Below, one piece after another: positions 1-7,970 of a stretch of DNA of 64,000 bases. Each line of letters begins with the position of its first letter. Position 1 is the first letter of the stretch. The stretch lies in the NCBI GenBank assembly GCA_047602905.1, contig JBLKOP010000001.1, positions 115,438 to 179,437 on the forward strand, in the 5' to 3' direction. The translations under genes were made by a program, and so were the position numbers. The stretch is from SKIA01 sp047602905 (GTDB lineage Archaea; Nanobdellota; Nanobdellia; Woesearchaeales; SKIA01). The notes beneath the pieces are model-generated. The model did not search any database. It was not told the DNA's origin and worked only from the letters and a program-made list of their open reading frames with translations.

Positions 1-56
1 AAAAACGTGCACTTGCTCCATAATAGTATACGAAAAAGGCTACTAGGGTTATAAAG

Positions 57-431
57 TTAACTATTTTCTGGTGTGAAGGATAAAGCATTTCCTAAAGCAA
101 GATACTGAGATAATGAAGTAACGCTCTCAGCAGAAATACCTTCTTGTACCGTCTTAACTGCCTGTAACTCATACTTACGAGGCGAGGTAAGAACTGCTAA
201 GTGATCAAAAACACTATCTTTGCGCGGCTGCAACTCCTTAATTCGCTCTTCAAGCTCCACAGAACTAAGATCAGCGTTGTTAACAATATAGCTTCCCACC
301 GTGTTAAACGAACTAAACTTGCTTGTGAAATACGGATCTTCAAGAAGCATAGATAAACGTTCATCAGTGTACGGTCTTGAACGCTTCTCAACAGCATTTG
401 AGAGCTTTTCAAGAACAAAGTCTCGTAACAT
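57..431 (-). CDS. Hypothetical protein, 124 aa
   Basis: I do not recognise this protein. It is a soluble-looking, charged, mainly helical polypeptide with no signal peptide or membrane segment. The ATG at 431 lies about 25 bases downstream of a TATA-like TTTAAATATG (453-461, minus strand), which fits a leaderless mRNA and supports this start. It is divergent from the PH-domain gene at 520. It stands alone within the visible sequence. The ORF looks real because of the promoter and the spacing; no function can be given. Confidence 0.6.
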   Translation of the reverse strand: MLRDFVLEKLSNAVEKRSRPYTDERLSMLLEDPYFTSKFSSFNTVGSYIVNNADLSSVELEERIKELQPRKDSVFDHLAVLTSPRKYELQAVKTVQEGISAESVTSLSQYLALGNALSFTPENS

Positions 432-519
432 ATACTAGGAGAGGAAAAATCATATTTAAACATATCTACTACCTGCGCGTGCAGAAACTATTAAATACGT
501 CCAGATAAGAAGGATTACT
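432..519. promoter_or_regulatory. Divergent promoter region
   Basis: Intergenic space between two head-to-head genes. A TATA-like element on the minus strand (453-461) serves the 57-431 gene, and an actattaaat element at about 487-496 on the plus strand lies about 28 bases before the GTG at 520. Both spacings match the leaderless pattern seen throughout this window. Confidence 0.5.
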
Positions 520-1017
520 GTGCCTAAACACCATTTCACACTCAAACCAAGCCTCATAAACGCAGCAGGACCGAAGTTTTTTAGATACCTCGTAGCGTAC
601 AGCCTAGCAAGCACAACAATCTACTACGCGCTCACACTAACAAACCTAATACCAAGCACGCCACAACTCATAATAGCACTAGCACTCACAACAATACTTG
701 TAAGCATAATCGTAGTAAAAAGACGTGTTATAAAACTCCACTACACCCAATACGAATTCTACGACACACACGTAGTAGAAAAAAGCGGCATAGTACGAAA
801 AAAACGCCACAGCATGCCATACAAACAAATAAGCAAAGTACAAAACGAATCAAGCCTTTGGGATCGACTAACAAACGCAAGCAACATACTGCTTAAAAGC
901 GCTCGTCACGACAGCGAACACGATTTATTACTACGCAGCATAAAAAACGCTGATGAAGTAGAACACAACATCTACAAATTACTCAAAGCAGACGCAAAAG
1001 AAGAAAACACCAAATAG
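520..1017 (+). CDS. PH-domain (bPH2/YdbS-like) membrane protein
   Basis: 165 aa. Two hydrophobic helices (about residues 22-42 and 47-66) precede a cytoplasmic domain resembling the bacterial-type PH domain (DUF304/bPH2), recognisable from the RxxxIPYKQI-like stretch, here RHSMPYKQISKVQ. Such proteins are membrane-associated with poorly defined roles. The start is GTG at 520, chosen because a TATA-like box lies about 28 bases upstream. It converges on the DUF4870-like gene with stop codons directly adjacent (1017/1018). The family call is moderately sure; the function is unknown. Confidence 0.6.
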   Translation: MPKHHFTLKPSLINAAGPKFFRYLVAYSLASTTIYYALTLTNLIPSTPQLIIALALTTILVSIIVVKRRVIKLHYTQYEFYDTHVVEKSGIVRKKRHSMPYKQISKVQNESSLWDRLTNASNILLKSARHDSEHDLLLRSIKNADEVEHNIYKLLKADAKEENTK

Positions 1018-1368
1018 TTACTCCTGCTTAAGAAACGTAATAGAGAGAGGATACACGTACAACTTATTCTCAGAAGCCTTTACCGCAGCAATAATTACCA
1101 GAACCAAATCAAGGATTACGAAGAAAAAAGCAAGCGGGATGAACAACAGTAAAAGAAGTGGAAAGACAAAGAAGAACGCCACGCCAAGAATAACTGAGCT
1201 AAGAAAATACACTAACAAGCTTAACTGCCAATTAAGAGCAGAACGAGCATGATTACGACTAAACGAATCCTCAGCAACCAACAAGATAATCAGAGGAGCA
1301 ATAAAACTGCTGATAAGCGTTAATAAGTGGGTGAGCGTAGCCAAGGTAGTATCTTGTTGTTTAGCCAT
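1018..1368 (-). CDS. DUF4870-like small membrane protein
   Basis: 116 aa. The N-terminal region with HLLTLISSFIAPLIILL, followed by an N/HARSALNWQLSL segment and two further hydrophobic helices, is typical of DUF4870 proteins (three to four membrane helices, function unknown). The ATG at 1368 is only 2 bases past the 3' end of tRNA-Val, and there is no room for a separate promoter. It is therefore probably transcribed together with the tRNA and released when the tRNA 3' end is processed. Confidence 0.65.
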   Translation of the reverse strand: MAKQQDTTLATLTHLLTLISSFIAPLIILLVAEDSFSRNHARSALNWQLSLLVYFLSSVILGVAFFFVFPLLLLLFIPLAFFFVILDLVLVIIAAVKASENKLYVYPLSITFLKQE

Positions 1369-1370
1369 AT

Positions 1371-1442
1371 GAGCCCGCCCGGAGTCGAACCGGGGATTTC
1401 TCGCAAGTCAAGCGAGCGTCATAGCCTCTAGACCACGGGCTC
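1371..1442 (-). tRNA. tRNA-Val (GAC)
   Basis: The minus strand folds as a full cloverleaf: acceptor GAGCCCG/CGGGCTC, anticodon stem CTCGC/GCGAG with loop TTGACTT (anticodon GAC), T-stem CCCGG/CCGGG with loop TTCGACT. No intron; CCA is not encoded. A TATA-like cttttaaag at about 1469-1477 lies about 30 bases upstream. It shares a head-to-head promoter region with aIF6. Confidence 0.95.
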
Positions 1443-1547
1443 AAGTACACATAAAGAACAAGAAGTCGCTTTTAAAGGTTATGAGAATTTTTTAAACACA
1501 CAAAGAAACCAAGACCTTTAAAAGCACCTCTTCACTCACAAACAACT
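1443..1547. promoter_or_regulatory. Divergent promoter region for tRNA-Val and aIF6
   Basis: Two TATA-like elements face opposite ways: cttttaaag (about 1469-1477, minus) for the tRNA and cctttaaaag (about 1515-1524, plus) about 28 bases before the aIF6 ATG. Nothing else is apparent in the gap. Confidence 0.55.
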
Positions 1548-2216
1548 ATGCACGTACTCATATTAGAAGCGAAAGGAAACCCTAACATCGGCTTGTTTGC
1601 TTACGCAACAGACAACTACTGCCTTATAGGCCCAGAACTTGCAGAACACGCAAAAAAAATAGAAGAAGTACTTCAAGTACCCGTACACACAGTAACAATA
1701 GCAGGAACAGGACTACTAGGAGTGTTCTTAGTAGGAAACAACCAACAACTCCTCATCCCAAGCATCGCCTTTGAACACGAAGAAAAAAAGCTACGCTCAA
1801 TAACACAAGTAGACGTTTTTGAAACAGTACACACAGCACTAGGAAACAACCTTGTTATGAATGAAAACGGAATACTTGCAGGACCAATGTTTAGTGAAGA
1901 AGAACGAGAACGACTAGCAAAACTCACGAACCTACCCGTACACCAATTCAAAATAGCAGATATAGAAGTAGTAGGAAGCGGAATAGTACATAACAGCAAA
2001 GGAGGAGTAATCCACAGAGACGCAAACCAATTCGAGATAGAAATGGCAGAAGACACGCTAGGACTAGAACAACTCCTACCAGGAACCGCGAGTCTAGGAA
2101 GCCCATACGTACGAGGAAGCATCGTAGCAAACAAGAACGGATTTATCATCTCAGAAAGCAGCGGAGGACCAGAAATTACTAACGCAGACGAAGCACTAGG
2201 GTTTTTAGAGCGATGA
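1548..2216 (+). CDS. eif6: Translation initiation factor aIF6
   Basis: 222 aa, the usual length for the family. aIF6 binds the large ribosomal subunit and keeps it from joining the small subunit. The fivefold pseudo-symmetric repeats are visible, with recurring GxxxxGxPNIG-like and NxxGxL/I motifs (GNPNIGLFAYATD near the start; VMNENGILAGP and VHNSKGGVIH later). Leaderless start at ATG 1548. The stop overlaps the start of the prefoldin gene by 4 bases (ATGA), indicating translational coupling in an aIF6-pfdA-ftsY operon, an arrangement common in archaea, here without the usual L31e/L39e/L18a genes before it. Confidence 0.93.
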   Translation: MHVLILEAKGNPNIGLFAYATDNYCLIGPELAEHAKKIEEVLQVPVHTVTIAGTGLLGVFLVGNNQQLLIPSIAFEHEEKKLRSITQVDVFETVHTALGNNLVMNENGILAGPMFSEEERERLAKLTNLPVHQFKIADIEVVGSGIVHNSKGGVIHRDANQFEIEMAEDTLGLEQLLPGTASLGSPYVRGSIVANKNGFIISESSGGPEITNADEALGFLER

Positions 2217-2620
2217 ACGAAGAAGAAGCAAGAAAACACTACATACACCTAAAAACGTTGCGAGAACACGTACACAAACTACAAACAAGCATACAAGAAC
2301 TAGACGAGCAAACAAGAACGATACAAGAGATGAAAGAAGCAATAACACAAGCAGAAACGCTACCTGAAGGAAGCGAGATACTCGCACCAATAAGTAACGG
2401 AGTATTCATACAAGCAACCAGTAAACCAGTAAACAAACTGCTTCTTAACGTAGGAGCAAACACCGTAATAGAGCAAACACCCACAGAAGCAAAGAACCTA
2501 CTAGAGGAGCAACTAAGAGAACTAGACACATACAGAAAAAAACTGTACACACAACAACAAGAACTCGCACAACAAGCACAAGCAATAGAACAACAAGTAG
2601 CAGAGGAATTAGATGTTTAA
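2213..2620 (+). CDS. pfdA: Prefoldin subunit alpha
   Basis: 135 aa. Prefoldin alpha pairs with beta subunits in a jellyfish-shaped hexamer that hands unfolded proteins to the thermosome. The sequence shows the expected two long coiled-coil helices (about 5-45 and 88-133) around a short beta-hairpin region with the diagnostic EILAPISNGVFI motif near residues 60-72. It overlaps aIF6 by 4 bases and ftsY by 8 bases, so the three genes form one operon. The ATG starts directly inside the aIF6 stop region. Confidence 0.9.
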   Translation: MNEEEARKHYIHLKTLREHVHKLQTSIQELDEQTRTIQEMKEAITQAETLPEGSEILAPISNGVFIQATSKPVNKLLLNVGANTVIEQTPTEAKNLLEEQLRELDTYRKKLYTQQQELAQQAQAIEQQVAEELDV

Positions 2621-3764
2621 GAAACTACGAGAAAAAATTAAGTCAGCAGTAACAAGCCTAACAAAACAAGCACAAAAAGAAGAAGTCGTAGAAAAAACAG
2701 AAGAAAAACCCAAAGCTCCTAAAAAAACAAAAGAAGTAACTCCACCTCCCAAACAAGAAACGAAAAAAGAAGTTAAAAAGAAACAAGAAGAAGCAACCCC
2801 TCAAAAAAAACCAGAGAGTAAAGAAGAAACAAAAACAGAAGAAAACAAACAAGAAAAAACAGCTCCACAAGAACCAGAACAAAAAAAGAAAGGCTTCTTC
2901 ACCAGACTATCAGAAAAAGTAACCACCATACAACTCAGCAAAGAACAATTCGAAGAACTATTTTGGGAATTAGAACTCAGCCTCCTAGAGAACAGCGTAG
3001 CAGTTGAGGTAATAGAAAAAATCAAAAAAGAACTTGAAGAAGAACTTACAACAGGAAGAACAAGCAGAGGAGGACTACAAGAACGAGTGTATAGACGACT
3101 AGAAGAAACACTACAAGAAATACTAGACCAACCAACAATAAACTTACTAGAAGAAACCAAGAAACACAAACCACTCATCATAGCAGCAGTAGGAATCAAC
3201 GGAAGCGGAAAAACAACAACCCTAGCAAAACTCGCTCACTACTTCAAAAAAAACAACAAAACAGTACTGCTAGCAGCAGCAGACACGTTTAGAGCAGCAG
3301 CAATACAACAACTCCAAGAACATGCAAACAAGCTAGAAATACCGATAATCAAACAAGACTACGGAAGTGACGCAGCAGCAGTAGCGTACGACGCAGTACA
3401 AGCAGCAACAGCAAGAAACATAGACGTAGTACTCATAGACACAGCAGGACGCCTACACAGCAACAAAAACTTGATGGACGAGCTAGAAAAAGTTATGCGA
3501 GTAAGCAAACCACACCACACCATCTTTGTCGGAGAAGCAACAACAGGAAACGACTGCGTAGAGCAAGCAAGACTATTCGCACAAAAAACCTCCCTAGACG
3601 CAATAATACTCACAAAAGCAGACGTGGACGAGCAAGGAGGAGCAGCAATAAGCACCAGCTACGTAACAAAAAAACCCATCCTCTTCTTAGGAGTAGGCCA
3701 AGGATACGACGACCTAGAAGAATTCAGTAAAGAAACCATTATCAAAAACCTCTTGCAAGAATAA
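2613..3764 (+). CDS. ftsY: Signal recognition particle receptor FtsY
   Basis: 383 aa. FtsY is the membrane-associated SRP receptor GTPase that delivers ribosomes making membrane proteins to the translocon. Residues 1-95 are a lysine/glutamate-rich, low-complexity extension that probably contacts phospholipid or ribosomes. The NG domain follows: helical N part (about 100-185), P-loop GINGSGKTTT (about 194-203), DTFRAAA, DTAGRL, and guanine-specificity TKAD. All GTPase motifs are intact. Last gene of the aIF6-pfdA-ftsY operon; it converges tail to tail with the Nudix gene, the coding regions abutting. Confidence 0.96.
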   Translation: MFKKLREKIKSAVTSLTKQAQKEEVVEKTEEKPKAPKKTKEVTPPPKQETKKEVKKKQEEATPQKKPESKEETKTEENKQEKTAPQEPEQKKKGFFTRLSEKVTTIQLSKEQFEELFWELELSLLENSVAVEVIEKIKKELEEELTTGRTSRGGLQERVYRRLEETLQEILDQPTINLLEETKKHKPLIIAAVGINGSGKTTTLAKLAHYFKKNNKTVLLAAADTFRAAAIQQLQEHANKLEIPIIKQDYGSDAAAVAYDAVQAATARNIDVVLIDTAGRLHSNKNLMDELEKVMRVSKPHHTIFVGEATTGNDCVEQARLFAQKTSLDAIILTKADVDEQGGAAISTSYVTKKPILFLGVGQGYDDLEEFSKETIIKNLLQE

Positions 3765-4181
3765 TTATACCAAGCCTTCTTTACGCAAAACACTATACGA
3801 CTCCTGAAGAGCACGCACGTGATTCTCAAACTTCACCAAGCGCAACGCTTGTTTGTACGAAACCCAGATATACCCAAGGTGCTCAGACGAAAGAACTACT
3901 TCGCCATCAGTAAGCACAGCCCAAAAAACCACTTTCTTCTCAATCTTTTTTTTACGAACACGAAACGAATACAAAACCTCACAAACAGGACCAAACGACT
4001 CAATAATAGACAAACCCGTTTCTTCTTTAAGCTCACGAGAAAGAGTTGTCTCAAGCTTCTCACGACCCTCTTTTTTTCCCTGAGCAAACGCCCAATTACC
4101 CAAACGATGCTTAAGTAACAAAAACTTCTTACGAGAAGAATCATACACCACAGCACCAGCAGCGACTTGCTTAGTAGCCAC
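3765..4181 (-). CDS. Nudix hydrolase (Ap4A pyrophosphatase-like)
   Basis: 138 aa. A full Nudix box is present at about residues 35-57: G, five residues, E, seven residues, RELKEETGL, which binds Mg2+ and cleaves nucleoside diphosphate-linked compounds. The start AAGAVVYD and length resemble bis(5'-nucleosyl)-tetraphosphatase-like members, but the substrate cannot be read from sequence. The ATG is 2 bases after the lonB stop, so it is the last cistron of an eno-lonB-Nudix operon. Confidence 0.88.
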   Translation of the reverse strand: MATKQVAAGAVVYDSSRKKFLLLKHRLGNWAFAQGKKEGREKLETTLSRELKEETGLSIIESFGPVCEVLYSFRVRKKKIEKKVVFWAVLTDGEVVLSSEHLGYIWVSYKQALRLVKFENHVRALQESYSVLRKEGLV

Positions 4182-4183
4182 AA

Positions 4184-6076
4184 CTACCTCCCATACACCT
4201 TCTTAATACTGGATAATAACTTCTTACGACCCTTCCAAAGAAGAGCATGCTCAAGAACATCAACGATGTGATCAACAGGAACAATTTGTATCTGCTTAAG
4301 AGCCTCCTTACCCAAAACAATATCCTTCATATTCGTTTTAGGAACAAGAACAGTCTTGATACCCGCCTGGATAGCAGCCTCAACCTTATTAGTAACGCCA
4401 CCAATAGGAAGAACATCCCCACGAATAGACAAACTACCCGTCATAGCAACGTCCTGACGAACAGGAAGAGCCTTAAGAGCACTAATAATAGCAGTAGCAA
4501 CAGCAATAGAAGCAGAATCACCCTCAACACCCTCATAGGTTTGTAAGAACTGAATAAAAATCTCGTGATTAGCCTGCAAATCCTTACCAAAAGCGTACTT
4601 AACAATAGCAGAGACGTTCGTAACAGCCTCCTTAGCGATTTCACCAAGCTTACCAGTAGCAACTATCTTGACTTCTTTACCACCACCAGCAGTAACAGCG
4701 CCCTCGATAGGCAAGACGATACCACTCATAGAAGAACCACTGCCCATAACCGCCAAGCCATTTACACGACCAACAACAGCACCAGCAGTAGCGATAACCT
4801 CATACTCCTTTTTACGCTCAATATACCGATCAGCCATTTGGTGCTCAAGAGTACGAGCAATAGTAATGGCTTTTGTAATATGTACTGGCTCAACAAGATC
4901 AGCGCCCTCCTCAACAGCCACGTCACCAGCAGCACGAATAATTCCTCCCAATTCACGCAAACGAAGAGTTAACCTACCAGCACGATTAGCACGCTTACGA
5001 GCCTCCTCAATAATTCGCTCAACAGCAGCTTTGCTGAAGTGAGGAATTTTTTTGTCGCGAGCAACTTCTTGAGCAACAAACACCGCTATACGCTCACGAT
5101 TCTCAGAAGTATCAGGCATGGTTTCTTGCATAAACACCTCATAGCCATACCCACGAATACGACTACGAAGAGCAGGGTGCATACGCTCTAAACTATCATT
5201 ATTACCTGCAGCAACAAGAATGAAATTACACGGAACAGCCTCTGTACGCACCATAGCGCCTGCTGAGCGCTCGCTTTGTCCAGTAATAGAGAATTTTCCT
5301 TCCTGAAGAGCAGTCAGAAGCTCTTGTTGTGTGTGCGGCTGAAGAGTGCCTATTTCGTCAAGAAACAACACGCCCATGTGCGCTTTATGAATCATACCTG
5401 CAACGACGCGCTCATGAGCAGGAGTACCTAAACCACCGCTCTGAAACGGGTCGTGAAGAACATCTCCAAGAAGCGCTCCTGCGTGAGCACCGGTACCATC
5501 AAAGAACGGACTTTCTTTTCTAGAGAAGTTATCAACAATAATTTTTGGAGAAGAAACCTTACCCGCACCCATACGCTTGCCCATATTCACAAACAACACA
5601 GCAGCAGCTAAGAACACCATACCACCAAGAAAGAACGCTGCAAACATGATCTCGCTTTCGTAGCGATGAAGAATCCACCATGGAGCAATCATCGCAAGAA
5701 TAGCAAGAACGAAAACGAAAACGTTCTGGTTCTTAAACATCTCATTAGCCTGCTCCTGACTCTTACTAGTTACTGCTCGAGCATCTCCTGCAGGAAACGT
5801 ACGAATAAGAGGCTGGTTTTCGTCATTAGGATTAGCAAAGCTTACGATATCAACAAGTTTTTCTTTCGGAAGAAGCTCAGCAAGGCCCAGACCAAGCATG
5901 CTCTTACCCGTACCAGGCTCACCAATAAGAAGTACGTGTCGGCGCTGCTTAGCAGCTTTCTTAATAATATTAACTGCTTCTTCTTGACCAACTACTTGGT
6001 CAATAATTTTCTCAGCAGTATCAATATCAGCAGTTGATGTATAGTCCTTACTCACGATACTATGCGAAGAGCGCAT
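4184..6076 (-). CDS. lonB: Membrane-anchored archaeal Lon protease (LonB)
   Basis: 630 aa, typical for archaeal LonB. The enzyme is an ATP-dependent protease facing the cytoplasm, held to the membrane by helices inserted in the AAA+ domain. Visible features: Walker A GEPGTGKSM (about residues 56-64), two hydrophobic helices (about 119-160), Walker B LFLDEIGTL (about 238-246), and a C-terminal Lon peptidase domain with the catalytic Ser in GDSAS (about residue 515) and a downstream Lys (GGVTNKVEAA). Complete and apparently active. It starts 6 bases after the enolase stop, so it is co-transcribed with eno. Confidence 0.95.
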   Translation of the reverse strand: MRSSHSIVSKDYTSTADIDTAEKIIDQVVGQEEAVNIIKKAAKQRRHVLLIGEPGTGKSMLGLGLAELLPKEKLVDIVSFANPNDENQPLIRTFPAGDARAVTSKSQEQANEMFKNQNVFVFVLAILAMIAPWWILHRYESEIMFAAFFLGGMVFLAAAVLFVNMGKRMGAGKVSSPKIIVDNFSRKESPFFDGTGAHAGALLGDVLHDPFQSGGLGTPAHERVVAGMIHKAHMGVLFLDEIGTLQPHTQQELLTALQEGKFSITGQSERSAGAMVRTEAVPCNFILVAAGNNDSLERMHPALRSRIRGYGYEVFMQETMPDTSENRERIAVFVAQEVARDKKIPHFSKAAVERIIEEARKRANRAGRLTLRLRELGGIIRAAGDVAVEEGADLVEPVHITKAITIARTLEHQMADRYIERKKEYEVIATAGAVVGRVNGLAVMGSGSSMSGIVLPIEGAVTAGGGKEVKIVATGKLGEIAKEAVTNVSAIVKYAFGKDLQANHEIFIQFLQTYEGVEGDSASIAVATAIISALKALPVRQDVAMTGSLSIRGDVLPIGGVTNKVEAAIQAGIKTVLVPKTNMKDIVLGKEALKQIQIVPVDHIVDVLEHALLWKGRKKLLSSIKKVYGR

Positions 6077-6082
6077 CTACTT

Positions 6083-7342
6083 TTAATGCTTTCTCTTAAA
6101 GTCGTTTCGTAACGGCAAAGAATACAACGCCTCAAGAGTAAGTAAACGATTATACTTTGCTGTTCGCTCACCCCTAGCAGGAGCTCCAAGTTTAATTTGT
6201 CCTGTACCAAGACCCACCGCTAAGTCAGCAATAAAGCTATCCTCTGTCTCCCCACTACGATGACTCACCATAACCGTCCAGTCATTACTCGTTGCAAGTT
6301 TTGCAGCTTCAAGCGCTTCAGAAATCGTTCCTATCTGATTAATCTTTAATAACAGACTATCGCACGCTTCTGCATCAATTGCTTGCTGAATACGAGCAGT
6401 GTTTGTTACGGTAAGGTCATCACCAACTATTTGTACGCGTAAACCATTTTGTAAAAGAAGCTTTTTTAGGTGTGCAAACGCTGCGAAATCATCTTGGTCA
6501 AAGGCGTCTTCAATACTAATAAGAGGGTATTTCTTTGCTAAATCCACGTAGTACTCAGCTAATTCTTTAGCAGTAAGACTTTCTTCACTAGTAATCCAAT
6601 AACGTCCTTCGCGATAAAACTCGCTAGCAGCAGGGTCCATAGCAATAGCCATTTCGTGACCACTAACGCGCATTGCTTGCATGAGTAACTCACACGCCTC
6701 ATACGCATCACTCACATCAGGAGCAAAGCCTCCTTCATCCCCAAGAGCTGTTTGTGAAGGACCGTACGTATCAGCAATAAGTTGTTTTAGACAATGATAC
6801 GTCTCAGCAACTTGCCTAGTCGCTTCAGAGAAGCTCTGTGCGTGTATAGGAACGATCATGAACTCTTGCATTACCAAAGCGTTTTCTGCGTGCTCACCAC
6901 CATTAATGACGTTTGCAAACGGAAGAGGAAGCACAGCAGTGTTTTCTGAAACCTCTGCGAGAAGAGCGAAGAGTTCTTGCTTATTCTGGTGTGCTTGTAC
7001 GCGCGCTTGTAACTGGCTAAGAGCAAGAAGAGCATTAGCGCCGTACAAGGATTTGTTCTTGGTTGCGTCCTGAGCAATCATAGACTCGTCTGCGGACAAG
7101 AAATTTGCTGGGCTCCAAGAAAGCGTTTTTGCGAGTTTAGAAGCGTTCTTCTGCGCTGTAGCGACTGCTTTTCCGCTGTACGCTTCTGTCTTGTCACGTA
7201 ACTCAAGAGCTTCGTGAACGCCTGTAGATGCTCCGCTAGGAACAGCAGCAGTAATGGTGTAGGAGTCGTTTCTGTACTGTGCTTGTAGGGTGGGGTTGCC
7301 TCTGCTATCAAGAATTTGTGTTATAAGAATATCTTCTTTCAT
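6083..7342 (-). CDS. eno: Enolase
   Basis: 419 aa. Enolase interconverts 2-phosphoglycerate and phosphoenolpyruvate in glycolysis/gluconeogenesis. Signatures are intact: SGASTG loop near the start, GDEGGFAP, the metal ligands in IAMDPAASEFY, SIEDAFDQDD and VGDDLTVTN, the catalytic Lys in LLLKINQIGT, and SHRSGETEDSFIADLAVG. The frame stays open to a TTG at 7354, but the ATG at 7342 (MKEDILITQI) matches the family N-terminus and is preferred. First gene of the eno-lonB-Nudix cluster. Some bases just upstream (tggttatatatgt, about 7362-7374) look like its TATA box. Confidence 0.95.
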   Translation of the reverse strand: MKEDILITQILDSRGNPTLQAQYRNDSYTITAAVPSGASTGVHEALELRDKTEAYSGKAVATAQKNASKLAKTLSWSPANFLSADESMIAQDATKNKSLYGANALLALSQLQARVQAHQNKQELFALLAEVSENTAVLPLPFANVINGGEHAENALVMQEFMIVPIHAQSFSEATRQVAETYHCLKQLIADTYGPSQTALGDEGGFAPDVSDAYEACELLMQAMRVSGHEMAIAMDPAASEFYREGRYWITSEESLTAKELAEYYVDLAKKYPLISIEDAFDQDDFAAFAHLKKLLLQNGLRVQIVGDDLTVTNTARIQQAIDAEACDSLLLKINQIGTISEALEAAKLATSNDWTVMVSHRSGETEDSFIADLAVGLGTGQIKLGAPARGERTAKYNRLLTLEALYSLPLRNDFKRKH

Positions 7343-7391
7343 GTACGCGTACAAAGAGTAACTGGTTATATATGTTTTGGAGAAGAAAAAG

Positions 7392-7398
7392 AAAAAAA
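7392..7398 (-). terminator. Oligo-T terminator after major pilin gene
   Basis: The minus strand carries a run of seven T followed by further T-rich sequence just downstream of the pilin stop at 7415. Archaeal RNA polymerase terminates at oligo-U without needing a hairpin. Confidence 0.45.
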
Positions 7399-7414
7399 TA
7401 TTTTACTTATGTAC

Positions 7415-7873
7415 TTATTCTTGTACTCGTGCAAGGAACTCGCCAGATGCTGTGCGGTTGATGGACTCTCCATCTCGGCTGTAGCTGATACGGATATCGA
7501 GTTCTTGAAGAGTGCCCGCCGTATTTGTCTGGGTTCCTGTACAAGCAAAAGTGGATACTGGAGATTCTCCTCTGCTTGTTAACGTCTCGTCAATAGCTAC
7601 GGTGACGTCGTCAAAGCACCCTCCATCCAAGCTGATGCTGTGGATAGTGACTGCTCGTGCTTGCGTGTTAATCACGCTGAGTGTTGCTTCGTCAGTTGAT
7701 ACGAGTTCGTTGTTACACTGGAAGTCGCTTCCAATAGTACATCGTTCGTTAACAAACTGGTCTGGGCTAAGTACACCAAAGTAAGCAAGAGCTCCTATTG
7801 CTGCAAGGACGACTAGAATAGCCCATCCGTACGTCATTAAGAACTCCATTGCTGCTTGTGCTCGTTTTTTCAT
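7415..7873 (-). CDS. Type IV pilin, class III signal peptide (probable major pilin)
   Basis: 152 aa from the ATG at 7873. The N-terminus KKRAQAAMEFLMTYGWAILVV is a textbook class III prepilin signal: basic residues, cleavage after A before Q, Glu near position +5 and a hydrophobic helix that builds the filament core. The globular part holds paired cysteines (C48/C55 region and two later) that may form disulfides. It has its own promoter (TATA-like tatttataag about 7926-7936) with a roughly 30-base leader containing GAGGTGA, unlike the leaderless genes here, and a terminator behind it. That suggests strong, separately controlled expression as the main subunit of the pilus encoded next door. 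The frame also allows GTG at 7885. Confidence 0.88.
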   Translation of the reverse strand: MKKRAQAAMEFLMTYGWAILVVLAAIGALAYFGVLSPDQFVNERCTIGSDFQCNNELVSTDEATLSVINTQARAVTIHSISLDGGCFDDVTVAIDETLTSRGESPVSTFACTGTQTNTAGTLQELDIRISYSRDGESINRTASGEFLARVQE

Positions 7874-7925
7874 TGGTATGTTCACCTCTATTGTTAGTAG
7901 AGTAAAGGGTTTCTGTGCGTAATTA

Positions 7926-7970
7926 CTTATAAATATAGGGGTTTTAGAGGGTTTTTGTATACTAGTATAC
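7926..7970 (-). promoter_or_regulatory. Pilin promoter with upstream palindrome
   Basis: Reading on the minus strand, a perfect 14-base palindrome GTATACTAGTATAC (7957-7970) lies about 20 bases before a purine/A-rich stretch and the TATA-like element (about 7926-7936) of the pilin gene. The palindrome touches the stop codon of the T2SF gene. Its position directly upstream of the core promoter is where archaeal activators bind. Regulation is inferred. Confidence 0.45.
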
